A stretch of 13,686 bases of DNA from Microcaldota archaeon (GTDB lineage Archaea; Micrarchaeota; Micrarchaeia; Micrarchaeales; Micrarchaeaceae): assembly GCA_021827955.1 (NCBI GenBank), contig JAKATY010000052.1:1-13686 (forward strand). The letters run 5' to 3'. Made by a program: the position numbers and the translations under genes. Below, piece after piece: positions 1-6,920 of the stretch (the first letter of the stretch is position 1; every line of letters starts with the position of its first letter). The notes under the pieces are model-generated. The model had not been told where the DNA came from, did no database searches, and saw only the letters and a program-made list of their open reading frames with translations.

Positions 1-55
1 CAATGCGTTCGTGCTACACGTTCAAAAGGTGGGTTTTACGGAAGGAAAAGGGAAA

Positions 56-1438
56 ATGTATGCGAATCTGGAACACATAATGAATCCGAAGAGCGTTGCT
101 ATAGTTGGAGCTTCGCCGAATCAGGAAAAGGTCGGGCATGTAATACTGCAGAATTATATCAATGTCGGCTATTCAGGAAAGCTCTATCCTGTAAACAACA
201 GCTACGAAGGCAAGATTCTGGGCTTTGAGACATACAAGAGCATACTCGACATAAAGGAAAACGTAGATCTTGCCGTGATCGCAGTGCCTGCGCAGTACGT
301 CAATCAAGTAGTTGAAGAGTGCGGCAAAGCACACGTGAAGGGCATAATAATAGTAAGCAGCGGATTTGCAGAGGTAGGAGAGACGCAGAGGCAGCAGGAT
401 CTTGAGAACATAGCCAGAAAATATAGCTTGCCCGTGATAGGGCCCAATTGCCTTGGGGTAATGGATATGAGGTCAAGGATCGACACCCTTTATCTTCCTA
501 CCTTCAAGCTTGACAAGCCCAAGATAGGCGGAGTGAGCTTCGCCTCGCAAAGCGGTGCCGTGGGCAGCCTGATACTGGACATAATATCGCATGAAGGGTT
601 CGGCATGTCAAAGTTCATCTCTTACGGCAATGCCGCAGTAGTAGATGAGACGGATATACTGCATTATCTTTCCATGGACAAATACACCAAGATAATAGTA
701 TTTTACCTGGAAGGCGTGAAAAGAGGCAAGGAATTCATCGAGGTGGCGAAAAGCGCAACTGCAAGGAAGCCCGTCCTTGTTATAAAAGGGGGCAGGACAG
801 CAGAGGGCGCCTCTGCGGCGCACTCGCACACCGCTGCGCTTGCCGGAAGCAGTGAATCTTATGATGCAGTGTTCAAGCAGTTCGGCTTCGTCGAGGCAAA
901 CAACTTGGATGAGCTCATAGCGTATGCCAAGATATTCGATACGCAACCGTTTACTACGGGCAACAGGATAGGCATGATAACCAATGGCGGCGGCATGGGC
1001 GTTCTCGCTACAGACGCGCTTTACAAGAACGGCCTCGTAATGGCGGAGCTTTCAGAAGAATCGAAGAAGGTGCTGCAAAAATCGATGCCTCCTATCGTCA
1101 ACATAAAGTTTCCGCTTGACATAGGCGGCGATGCCGATGACAGAAGGTTTGCGTCAGCTCTAGATACAGTTATGAAGGATCCAAATGTAGATGCTGTGAT
1201 GGCGATAGTCCTGTTCCAAACGCCAGGGGCCGATTCAAGAGTAGCATCGATGCTGATACGCTATGGCACCGAATTCCAGAAGCCCTTGGTCGTAATAAGC
1301 CCGGGAGGCAGCTACACGCAGGTGCACAAGGACATGATGGAAAGCTCCGGGGTGCCTGTATACGATTCGGAGGATCTTGCGGCAAAGTCGATGAGCGCGC
1401 TGATAAATTATTCGAAGTACAGGAAGAGGATCGTATAA
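56..1438 (+). CDS. acdA: Acyl-CoA synthetase (ADP-forming), alpha subunit
   Basis: Alpha subunit of an NDP-forming acyl-CoA synthetase (acetate-CoA ligase, ADP-forming type), which converts acyl-CoA, ADP and phosphate to free acid, CoA and ATP in the cytoplasm. Seen: an N-terminal CoA-binding Rossmann domain starting at SVAIVGAS (about residues 13-20), the IGPNCLGV motif, the FASQSGAVGS ligase motif (about 163-172), and AAHSHTAALAG. In that last motif the second His (residue 258) fits the phosphohistidine of the family (His257 in Pyrococcus ACD1). The 460-aa length matches stand-alone alpha subunits; no ATP-grasp beta domain is fused, and no beta gene is in the window. The ATG at 56 is preferred over a GTG at 11 because a GGAAGG-like ribosome site precedes it and the family begins close to the NPKSVAIVGAS strand. 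The acyl substrate cannot be told from sequence. The aminotransferase that follows suggests amino-acid-derived acyl-CoA (inference). Confidence 0.9.
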   Translation: MYANLEHIMNPKSVAIVGASPNQEKVGHVILQNYINVGYSGKLYPVNNSYEGKILGFETYKSILDIKENVDLAVIAVPAQYVNQVVEECGKAHVKGIIIVSSGFAEVGETQRQQDLENIARKYSLPVIGPNCLGVMDMRSRIDTLYLPTFKLDKPKIGGVSFASQSGAVGSLILDIISHEGFGMSKFISYGNAAVVDETDILHYLSMDKYTKIIVFYLEGVKRGKEFIEVAKSATARKPVLVIKGGRTAEGASAAHSHTAALAGSSESYDAVFKQFGFVEANNLDELIAYAKIFDTQPFTTGNRIGMITNGGGMGVLATDALYKNGLVMAELSEESKKVLQKSMPPIVNIKFPLDIGGDADDRRFASALDTVMKDPNVDAVMAIVLFQTPGADSRVASMLIRYGTEFQKPLVVISPGGSYTQVHKDMMESSGVPVYDSEDLAAKSMSALINYSKYRKRIV

Positions 1439-1445
1439 AATATAA
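1434..1445 (+). promoter_or_regulatory. TATA-like element before the aminotransferase
   Basis: TATAAAATATAA overlaps the stop codon of the acyl-CoA synthetase gene. A start site about 25 nt downstream would give a leader of roughly 35-45 nt to the ATG at 1505. The aminotransferase may therefore have its own promoter besides read-through. Judged by composition and position only. Confidence 0.45.
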
Positions 1446-1504
1446 TGCATCGAATCGGAAATAGCGGTTTATGATTAGCATTCAAATGCCCGTGCGGCGA
1501 TATC

Positions 1505-2827
1505 ATGGCTGTAAAAATAACCAAAAGAATAAAGGACATAATAGAGAGGGATAGGAGGATATTCCTTACCACTACCAGGGAACCATACCCGTTTGTAGCA
1601 GATCATGGAGAAGGCGATTACTCCTTCGATGTAGAAGGGAACAAGTTCCTCGACTTCGCCAGCTACATATCTGTCTACAACATCGGCATCAACGCAAACG
1701 CCAGCGTAAGAAAAGCAATAAAGGCGCAAGTAGACAAGCTCATGCACGCAGCTTTCACGGATTATTACTCAGAATTGCCCGTGGAGTTCGGCGAGGAGCT
1801 GATCAGAATGTTTCCGAAAGGGTTCGGCAAGCTCTTCCTTTCAAATTCTGGCACTGAAGCGAACGAGGCAGCGATAAAGTTCGCGCAGCTATTTACCAAG
1901 AGGACCAACATACTCGCTTTCTATGGCGCATTCCATGGCAGGACAAAGGGTGCGCTAAGCCTTACCGCGTCAAAAAGCATACAGCGCGCAAATTTCGGGC
2001 CGTTTTCCGGAGTAGTACATGTGCCGTTTGCGTATTGCTACAGGTGCCCATTCAATCTTTCATATCCAGGCTGTGGCTTTGCATGCGTGGACTACATTAA
2101 GAAATATCCACTTTCAAAGGAGTTAAGCCCGAAGGAAGTATCTGCGTTTTTCATCGAGCCCATACAGGGAGAAGGCGGCTACATAGTCCCTCCTCAGGAT
2201 TACTTTAAAGAGATAAAGAAGATAACCGAAGACAACGGCATGCTGCTTGTAGCCGATGAAGTCCAATCGGGGTACATGCGCACGGGCAAGTTCCTCGCAC
2301 TTGACAATTTCGGAGTAACTGCCGATATATACACGATGGCGAAATCGCTGGGCGCTGGCCTGCCGATAGGTGCTACAATAGTAAGCAAGTCGCTGGGCGA
2401 CATACCTTCTGGCTCGCATGCCAACACCTTTGGAGGCAACCTCGTAAGCGTGGCAGCGGCACTCGCCTCCATCAAATTCATATCAAGAAACAAGCGCAGG
2501 CTCGAAAGCGAGGTAAAGAGAAAAGGCAGGCACATGCTGAAGAGGCTGAAGGAGATGGAGAGCAAGTACGAGATAGTCGGAGACGCAAGAGGCATAGGGC
2601 TCATGCAGGCAATAGAGATAGTCCGCGACAAAAAGAGCAAGATCCCGGGAGTAAAGGAGAGGGAGAAAATACTGGAAGAAGCGTTCGATAACGGACTTCT
2701 GCTGATGCCTGCCGGAGAGTCGTCCATAAGGATAATTCCGCCTATCACGATAAGCGATTCCAATATGGAAAAGGGGCTTGACATACTGGAAAGGGCGGTA
2801 AAGTCTGCGAACTCCGGCAAGCAGTAG
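1505..2827 (+). CDS. Class III PLP-dependent aminotransferase (4-aminobutyrate aminotransferase family)
   Basis: Fold-type I PLP enzyme moving an amino group, typically omega, between an amino donor and 2-oxoglutarate. Motifs in order: SNSGTEANEAAIK (113-125, cofactor phosphate pocket), FHGRTKGALSLT (143-154), EPIQGEGGY (218-226), LLVADEVQSGYMRTG (247-261, with Asp251 for the pyridine nitrogen) and TMAKSLGAGLPIGA (277-290, with Lys280 as the Schiff-base lysine). Four cysteines at 178, 181, 190 and 194 form a CxxC-x8-CxxxC insertion, which I recall in archaeal GabT-like members; a metal or structural role is not shown. The 440-aa length is normal. A GGCGAT site seven bases before the ATG supports the start. 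Archaeal relatives include GABA, ornithine and broad amino acid aminotransferases and also PLP racemases, so the substrate stays open. A gap of 66 bases separates it from the acyl-CoA synthetase. Confidence 0.9.
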   Translation: MAVKITKRIKDIIERDRRIFLTTTREPYPFVADHGEGDYSFDVEGNKFLDFASYISVYNIGINANASVRKAIKAQVDKLMHAAFTDYYSELPVEFGEELIRMFPKGFGKLFLSNSGTEANEAAIKFAQLFTKRTNILAFYGAFHGRTKGALSLTASKSIQRANFGPFSGVVHVPFAYCYRCPFNLSYPGCGFACVDYIKKYPLSKELSPKEVSAFFIEPIQGEGGYIVPPQDYFKEIKKITEDNGMLLVADEVQSGYMRTGKFLALDNFGVTADIYTMAKSLGAGLPIGATIVSKSLGDIPSGSHANTFGGNLVSVAAALASIKFISRNKRRLESEVKRKGRHMLKRLKEMESKYEIVGDARGIGLMQAIEIVRDKKSKIPGVKEREKILEEAFDNGLLLMPAGESSIRIIPPITISDSNMEKGLDILERAVKSANSGKQ

Positions 2828-2905
2828 CCGGTGCAGCCTTAGCTCCTGCAGCAGCGCGCGTCGGGCCTTCCTGCTCCATTTCGTGCAGTGCCAAAAAAAG
2901 CAAAA

Positions 2906-2915
2906 ACTATTAATA
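2906..2915 (+). promoter_or_regulatory. TATA-like element before the rps19e cluster
   Basis: ACTATTAATA lies in an A-rich stretch within the 157-base gap between the aminotransferase and the ribosomal cluster. A start about 25 nt downstream leaves a leader near 50 nt, ending in the AGGTGA ribosome site at 2978-2983. Nothing else is evident in this gap. This is the likely main promoter of the translation cluster. Confidence 0.45.
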
Positions 2916-2987
2916 CCTTGCCTCATCAAAAGCTATCTGTAAATTCAGGCTGCTTTTCGGTTTTGCAGTTTCAAGCTAGGTGAAATG

Positions 2988-3404
2988 ATGTCTAATGTGT
3001 ACGAAGTAAAGCCTTCAGAGCTTGTCGCAGCGGCGGCAAACGCGCTGAAGGACAAGATAAAAAAGAAGGATTATATAAATTATGTGAAGTCCGGCGCTGG
3101 AAAGGAAAGGCCTCCGCAGCAGGAAGGTTTCTGGTATACCCGCAGCGCTTCGTTGCTAAGGCAGATCTACATAAACGGTCCGATAGGGGTGCAGAGGCTC
3201 TCCACACGCTATGGAAGCAGGAAGGAGCATGAAGTTAGCAGGCACCACCACGTCAACGCCGCAAGGGGGATAATAAGGGACATGCTTCAGGAGCTTGAAA
3301 ATGCAAAGCTCGTAAAGAGCGCCAAGGGCGGCAGAGTGATAACGCCGCAGGGCAAGTCGTTTCTCGATAAGATAGCGTCGCAGCTTGCCCAGGGAAAGCA
3401 GTAG
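2988..3404 (+). CDS. rps19e: Small ribosomal subunit protein eS19
   Basis: Component of the small-subunit head in archaea and eukaryotes. The sequence follows the family closely: WYTRSASLLRQIYINGPIGV, then RLSTRYGSRK, a His-rich stretch (RHHHV), GIIRDMLQELENAKLV and RVITPQGKSFLDKIA at the C-terminus. The length of 138 aa is usual. AGGTGA at 2978-2983 places the start at the second ATG (2988); the first ATG at 2985 would be too close and would add only one Met. It is the first gene of a plus-strand run with PDCD5, eL39, eL31 and aIF6, an order known from many archaea. Confidence 0.95.
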   Translation: MSNVYEVKPSELVAAAANALKDKIKKKDYINYVKSGAGKERPPQQEGFWYTRSASLLRQIYINGPIGVQRLSTRYGSRKEHEVSRHHHVNAARGIIRDMLQELENAKLVKSAKGGRVITPQGKSFLDKIASQLAQGKQ

Positions 3405-3430
3405 CCGGTTTTTGAAAAAGGTGTATGCCT

Positions 3431-3739
3431 ATGCCTAGCGGCAACGGAGCGGAAAATGATGCCGAGCTTAAAAAAGCATGGGCAAAAGCGCTGAAGGAAG
3501 CCGAGGCGGAGCAGCAGAGGAAGGAGGTGCTCAGGAGATTTCTTGATGACGCCTCTTACGAAAGGATGATGAACATACGCGCCTCGAACCGCGAGCTCTA
3601 TCTCCAGCTTACGGATCTTATAGTTTCGCTTGCACAGAGCAACAGGCTCACGGGCAAGCTCACCGAAGCGCAGTTCCTGCAGCTTTTGCAGAAGCTCACG
3701 TACAGGCCCGAGCCGAAGATAAGCTTCAGGCACAAATGA
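3431..3739 (+). CDS. PDCD5-like DNA-binding protein
   Basis: Small PDCD5/TFAR19-family protein (archaeal MTH1615-like), a compact helical bundle reported to bind double-stranded DNA; its cellular role in archaea is not settled. Seen: a charged N-terminal helix (ELKKAWAKALKEAEAEQQRK), the core RFLDDASYERMMNIRASNRELYLQLTDLIVSLAQSNRL, and QFLQLLQKLTYRPEPKISFRHK, typical of the family C-terminus. AAGGTG at 3418-3423 sits correctly for the ATG at 3431, giving 102 aa; the ATG at 3425 is almost on top of it. It lies 26 bases after rps19e and 40 before rpl39e, the common archaeal arrangement. Confidence 0.9.
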   Translation: MPSGNGAENDAELKKAWAKALKEAEAEQQRKEVLRRFLDDASYERMMNIRASNRELYLQLTDLIVSLAQSNRLTGKLTEAQFLQLLQKLTYRPEPKISFRHK

Positions 3740-3779
3740 TGAAAAGCACGCGTGCAATTTGATGTTTGATGATGGTTTC

Positions 3780-3938
3780 ATGTCCAAGAAAAGCGTTGTA
3801 AAGAAAAGGCGCTTAGCGAAGATGGCTAAGAGGAACAGGCGTATGCCCGCGCTCGCGATGATAAGGACCCACAGGAGGCTCCAGAGCAACATCTACGCGA
3901 GGAACTGGAGGAGCAGAAAGCTCAAGATTAAGGATTGA
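3780..3938 (+). CDS. rpl39e: Large ribosomal subunit protein eL39
   Basis: Very small basic protein (52 aa) of the large subunit, lining the nascent-chain exit tunnel in archaea and eukaryotes. Translation from 3780 gives MSKKSVVKKRRLAKMAKRNR followed by RMPALAMIRTHRR and a basic tail with NWRSRKLK. This matches the eL39 pattern of a basic N-terminus, a central hydrophobic V/A-I-x-T segment, and W-R-R/S-x-K-L near the end. It is short enough to be missed by usual length cut-offs. An in-frame ATG at 3762 would add six residues (MFDDGF), but family proteins begin near M-x-K-x-K, so 3780 is preferred. The ribosome site is weak (GATGG). The stop codon abuts the GAGGTG ribosome site of rpl31e. Confidence 0.92.
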   Translation: MSKKSVVKKRRLAKMAKRNRRMPALAMIRTHRRLQSNIYARNWRSRKLKIKD

Positions 3939-3947
3939 GGTGTTGCA

Positions 3948-4385
3948 ATGGCAGAAACGTTAATCACAATAAACATGAGGAGGTTCCTGCTTAACCAGGC
4001 AAGGAACAAGAGGTTTGTCCGCGCAGCAGGCTATGTCCGCGAAAGCGTAGCCAAGCGCATGAGGCTCAGCCCCGGAAACGTAAGGCTCAGCATGGAGCTC
4101 AACAACATGATAATGAAGCACTATTCGAAAAGCATGAGGAAGCTCAAGCTGAGCATAAGCCTTGAAAACGGGATTGCAACCGCGAAGCCGTTTGAGCGCT
4201 CCATCATAACAAGGAGCGCCGCAGCTAAGAGCAAGTCGTTCGCAAAGATGCATTCGAGGCTGTTTCCTGCCGCGGCAAAGAAAGAGGCGCAGCAAGCGCA
4301 AGCACAGCAGAAGCAGGAGCCGAAGCAAAGCACCTCAAGCAAGAAGGCAGCTGCAAGTGCTCGTGCTCCCAAGGAATCAAAATGA
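3948..4385 (+). CDS. rpl31e: Large ribosomal subunit protein eL31 with a long C-terminal tail
   Basis: eL31 lies near the peptide exit tunnel of archaeal and eukaryotic large subunits. Residues 1-82 fit the family: TLITINMRRFL, a basic helix through RAAGYVRESVAKRM, NVRLSMELNNMI and KLKLSISLENGIA. The usual archaeal protein is about 80-95 aa; this one is 145. Residues 83-145 form a tail that is basic at first and then rich in Ala, Gln and Lys, with no recognised domain and probably disordered. The core is diverged and lacks the Trp often found after the LNELIW-like segment. GAGGTG at 3937-3942 decides the ATG at 3948. The stop overlaps the aIF6 start as ATGA, suggesting translational coupling. 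Confidence 0.87.
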   Translation: MAETLITINMRRFLLNQARNKRFVRAAGYVRESVAKRMRLSPGNVRLSMELNNMIMKHYSKSMRKLKLSISLENGIATAKPFERSIITRSAAAKSKSFAKMHSRLFPAAAKKEAQQAQAQQKQEPKQSTSSKKAAASARAPKESK

Positions 4386-5056
4386 GTACGATACTTTACA
4401 CTATAAGGAACAGCAGCCACATTGGCGCATTCGCCACCGCCACGGACAATCTCCTATTCATAGGCTCCGGGATTCTTGAGAAGGACAAGAAGGTAATGGA
4501 GGAGGCGCTATCGGTGCCGCACGTGGACCTGACCATCTCTTATTCTGACCTTGTTGGCATATTCTCGCGTGCCAACTCCAACGGAATAATACTCTCAAAT
4601 CTAGTGGAAAAGGAGGAGGTCGAGCGGCTGAAAAGCCTAAGGCTTGGAATAAATGTCGGCGTTATAGGAAGCGAGCTTAACGCGGTGGGCAACAATATAA
4701 TTGCAAACGACAAGATCGCCATAGTAAACCCGGAATACGGTCACGAGGAGGTAAAGCAAATAGGCGACATACTTGGCGTCGAGGTGCTGAAGGGGCCGAG
4801 CATGAAATACAAGACGGTAGGGGCGAGCAACATCCTCACTAACAGGGGCATGCTAATGAATAATAGGAGCACCGAAAGCGAAGAAGAAATAATAAGCCGC
4901 GCCACGAAGCTAAAACCGGTCTTGACCACCGCTAACACAGGCTTGCTATACATAGGCCTTTCGGCGGTTGCGAATTCTAACGGAGCTGTAGTAGGCAAGG
5001 AGACTACAGGGTTCGAGCTCCAGCGCCTGATGGAAGGCCTTGACCTGTCATCGTGA
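4382..5056 (+). CDS. Translation initiation factor aIF6
   Basis: Anti-association factor that binds the large ribosomal subunit and blocks subunit joining. The 224-aa length is typical of archaeal aIF6, which folds as a five-fold pentein propeller. Recognised pieces are the repeated Gly-Asn elements: HIGAFATATDNLLFIG at the N-terminus, NVGVIGSELNAVGNNIIAND in the middle, VGASNILTNRGMLMN, and SAVANSNGAVVGKETTGFELQRL at the end. The start overlaps the rpl31e stop by four bases (ATGA), and an AAGGAA site inside rpl31e lies seven bases upstream. In many archaea an LX (L18a/L20a) gene follows; here the next gene is prefoldin alpha after a 103-base gap. Confidence 0.93.
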   Translation: MSTILYTIRNSSHIGAFATATDNLLFIGSGILEKDKKVMEEALSVPHVDLTISYSDLVGIFSRANSNGIILSNLVEKEEVERLKSLRLGINVGVIGSELNAVGNNIIANDKIAIVNPEYGHEEVKQIGDILGVEVLKGPSMKYKTVGASNILTNRGMLMNNRSTESEEEIISRATKLKPVLTTANTGLLYIGLSAVANSNGAVVGKETTGFELQRLMEGLDLSS

Positions 5057-5087
5057 CCTTCACGGAATGCCATGCCTGCTGTGCAAA

Positions 5088-5099
5088 GCATTTATTTTT
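5088..5099 (+). promoter_or_regulatory. TATA-like element before prefoldin alpha
   Basis: GCATTTATTTTT lies in the 103-base gap after aIF6. It resembles the T-rich TATA elements before the secretion ATPase and the membrane winged-helix gene. A start about 25 nt downstream leaves a leader near 40 nt to the ATG at 5160. This could give prefoldin alpha and ftsY their own transcript at the point where the LX gene is missing. Confidence 0.4.
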
Positions 5100-5159
5100 G
5101 TTTGTTGATCATAGGTATGCAATATGAAATAAAGCACTCTGATGCAAAAGCGTGATAAA

Positions 5160-5594
5160 ATGCCAGATGAAAAAGCGAAGGAATCTCTGCCAGATGCAGC
5201 AGAGAGCCTGCATTATCTCAACGATATTTACAGCGAAAGGTATGCTTCAGTCACGTCAGAGATACGCAGGGTAGTGGAAGATATAGAGGATTTGAACAGG
5301 GCTTCAGCTACGCTTTCAAATCTCGGTTCGCTTAATGGCAAAGGCATGCTTGTGCCTGCGGGCAAGTACATGCTCGTGCCTGCGATAGCAGAGCCGAACG
5401 GCAAAGTGCTGGTAGAGGTGGGTGCAGGTTTCCTGGTGGAGAAAGAGTCACAGGCGGCAGAGCAGTTCATATCCGAAATGGTTAAAAGCAGGAGCGATTA
5501 CCTGAATAGGCTTACTGCAGAGAAAGACAAGCTCGAGAATGCACTGCTTGAAATATCCTTCAAGCTTTCTGAGCAGCAGGATTTGCATGTTTGA
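5160..5594 (+). CDS. pfdA: Prefoldin alpha subunit
   Basis: Subunit of the hexameric prefoldin chaperone, which captures unfolded proteins and passes them to the thermosome. Layout of the 144-aa protein: an N-terminal coiled-coil helix (about residues 10-55, ending in LNRASATLSNLGS), a beta-hairpin core with GMLVPAGKYMLVPAIAEPNG and KVLVEVGAGFLVEKE, then a second long helix (about 100-144). This helix-hairpin-helix plan and the VPAG...VEVGAGFLVEK motifs are those of the alpha class. GTGAT at 5152-5156 fits the ATG at 5160; an ATG at 5142 would add six residues without a good ribosome site. The C-terminus overlaps the ftsY start by eight bases, an adjacency common in archaea. Confidence 0.88.
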   Translation: MPDEKAKESLPDAAESLHYLNDIYSERYASVTSEIRRVVEDIEDLNRASATLSNLGSLNGKGMLVPAGKYMLVPAIAEPNGKVLVEVGAGFLVEKESQAAEQFISEMVKSRSDYLNRLTAEKDKLENALLEISFKLSEQQDLHV

Positions 5595-6828
5595 AGAACT
5601 TAGGAAGAAGATATCCGGAGCCATAAAAGGCGTAATAAGGAAAGAGGAAGCGGAGCAGGCTAAGGAATCGCATCTCAAAGAGGAGCTTCCTCAGCGCATG
5701 CAGGAACAGAAACGCGAGGAGGCAGCAGCCAAAGAACCGGAAAAGCGCGAGAAAAGGGAAGATAGCAAAGAGGAGATCAGCGAGAGGCAAGAAGAAGAGC
5801 AAATCAAGGAAAACGCGGAAAGTGCAAAGCAGTCTGCGGAGCCTGCACTATCCGTACATGAAGGCACGGAACAGCACAAGGATAGGAAAGAGCCTAAAAA
5901 AGAGAATGCAAAGCTGCTTAAGGTGTCAATAGCATCGCGCATAAAAGGCGCGTTTTCAAGCGGCATAACGCTCAGCGACAAGGAGGTTGCCGATTTCGTG
6001 GACAAAGTGAAAATATCCTTCCTCGAGGCCGACGTATCCTACGATGTCGCAGACGCGCTTTCTGAATCGCTTCGCGAAAGCCTGAAAGGCATGAAAGTCT
6101 CCCCTTCATCAGCAAATGTGGAATTTGTGGAGAAGGTCAGGGAGTCGATGCTTTCGCTGTTGTCAAACGGCAAGAAAGGCGTTGACCTTTTGGAATTCAT
6201 ACATGCAAAGATAAAGGAAGAATCAATTCCCGTGAAGATACTTTTCCTCGGTCCAAACGGAACCGGAAAGACCACAACGATAGCGAAGATAGCATATATG
6301 CTCAAGCAAAACAGGATCAGCGCGCTGATCTCAGCAAGCGACACTTTCAGGGCAGCTGCGATAGAGCAGACGGAGTACCATGCAAACAAGGTAGGCGTTC
6401 CAGTGGTGAAGAGCAAGTACGGTGCAGATCCTGCAAGCGTTGCCTTCGATGCGATAGCGCACGCGAAGGCGCAAGGCATAGAGGTGGTGCTTATAGACAG
6501 CGCCGGGAGGCAGGAGACTAACAAGAACCTCATAAGCGAGATACAGAAGCTTGTGCGCGTCACAAAGCCCGACATCACAATATTTGTGGCGGAGAGCACG
6601 GCAGGCAGCGCGCTCGCAGGCCAGATAAAGGAATTCAACAATGTGGCAAAAATCGACGGAATAATACTCACAAAGCTTGATTGCGATGCAAAAGGCGGCA
6701 ACGCTCTATCGATCGCAAAGGAGACAGGCATACCTATACTGTTTCTGGGCACCGGCGAATCCTACGATTCAATAGTAAAATTTGACCCTTCATTCATAGT
6801 TGACAGCATACTCCCTCGTGCTTCGTGA
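5587..6828 (+). CDS. ftsY: Signal recognition particle receptor FtsY
   Basis: SRP-family GTPase that receives the SRP-ribosome complex at the membrane for co-translational targeting. The 413-aa protein starts MFEELRKK, typical of archaeal FtsY, with a CAGGA site and an eight-base overlap with prefoldin alpha; an ATG at 5539 lies inside the prefoldin gene and is rejected. Residues 18-110 form a Glu/Lys/Gln-rich charged region, and the helical N domain follows to about 210. The G domain shows GPNGTGKTTT (222-231), DTFRAAAIEQ (252-261), DSAGR (304-308), TKLDCDAKGG (362-371) and LGTGESYD (387-394). The segment after beta-strand 5 reads VAESTAGSALAGQ, where relatives usually have a D-A-x-x-G-x-D/N-A form, a mild departure. 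No membrane segment is present; membrane contact is presumably through the charged N-terminus. Confidence 0.95.
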   Translation: MFEELRKKISGAIKGVIRKEEAEQAKESHLKEELPQRMQEQKREEAAAKEPEKREKREDSKEEISERQEEEQIKENAESAKQSAEPALSVHEGTEQHKDRKEPKKENAKLLKVSIASRIKGAFSSGITLSDKEVADFVDKVKISFLEADVSYDVADALSESLRESLKGMKVSPSSANVEFVEKVRESMLSLLSNGKKGVDLLEFIHAKIKEESIPVKILFLGPNGTGKTTTIAKIAYMLKQNRISALISASDTFRAAAIEQTEYHANKVGVPVVKSKYGADPASVAFDAIAHAKAQGIEVVLIDSAGRQETNKNLISEIQKLVRVTKPDITIFVAESTAGSALAGQIKEFNNVAKIDGIILTKLDCDAKGGNALSIAKETGIPILFLGTGESYDSIVKFDPSFIVDSILPRAS

Positions 6829-6882
6829 GCGCGTTTAGTGTCTGCCGCGCCGCGCATGCCAACCCTATCCCTTTGCCATCCT

Positions 6883-6896
6883 TTTTATTTTTTGCC
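6883..6896 (+). promoter_or_regulatory. TATA-like element before the secretion ATPase
   Basis: TTTTATTTTTTGCC lies in the 92-base gap after ftsY. Its central A is 34 bases before the ATG at 6921. No GG-type ribosome site lies between, so a leaderless or very short-leader transcript is likely. The same TTTA(T/G)TTTTTGC core recurs near 8683 and 12748. Confidence 0.45.
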
Positions 6897-6920
6897 ATAC
6901 AATAGAAACCAATCACAGCA

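Noticed and set aside
2200..2820. 206-aa minus-strand frame inside the aminotransferase
   Set aside because: Antisense of conserved PLP-enzyme sequence; the composition is typical of a shadow frame.
2828..2984. Small RNA or riboswitch before rps19e
   Set aside because: No stable stem, kink-turn or box C/D motif is apparent by eye; only an A-rich stretch with a TATA-like element is seen.
5057..5159. A hidden LX ribosomal protein gene
   Set aside because: The gap is only 103 bases, contains no open frame of the needed 60-80 residues, and looks like promoter sequence.
6039..6752. 237-aa minus-strand frame inside ftsY
   Set aside because: Shadow of the well-conserved FtsY NG domain. It is Ser/Phe-rich with no recognisable motif and no ribosome site.
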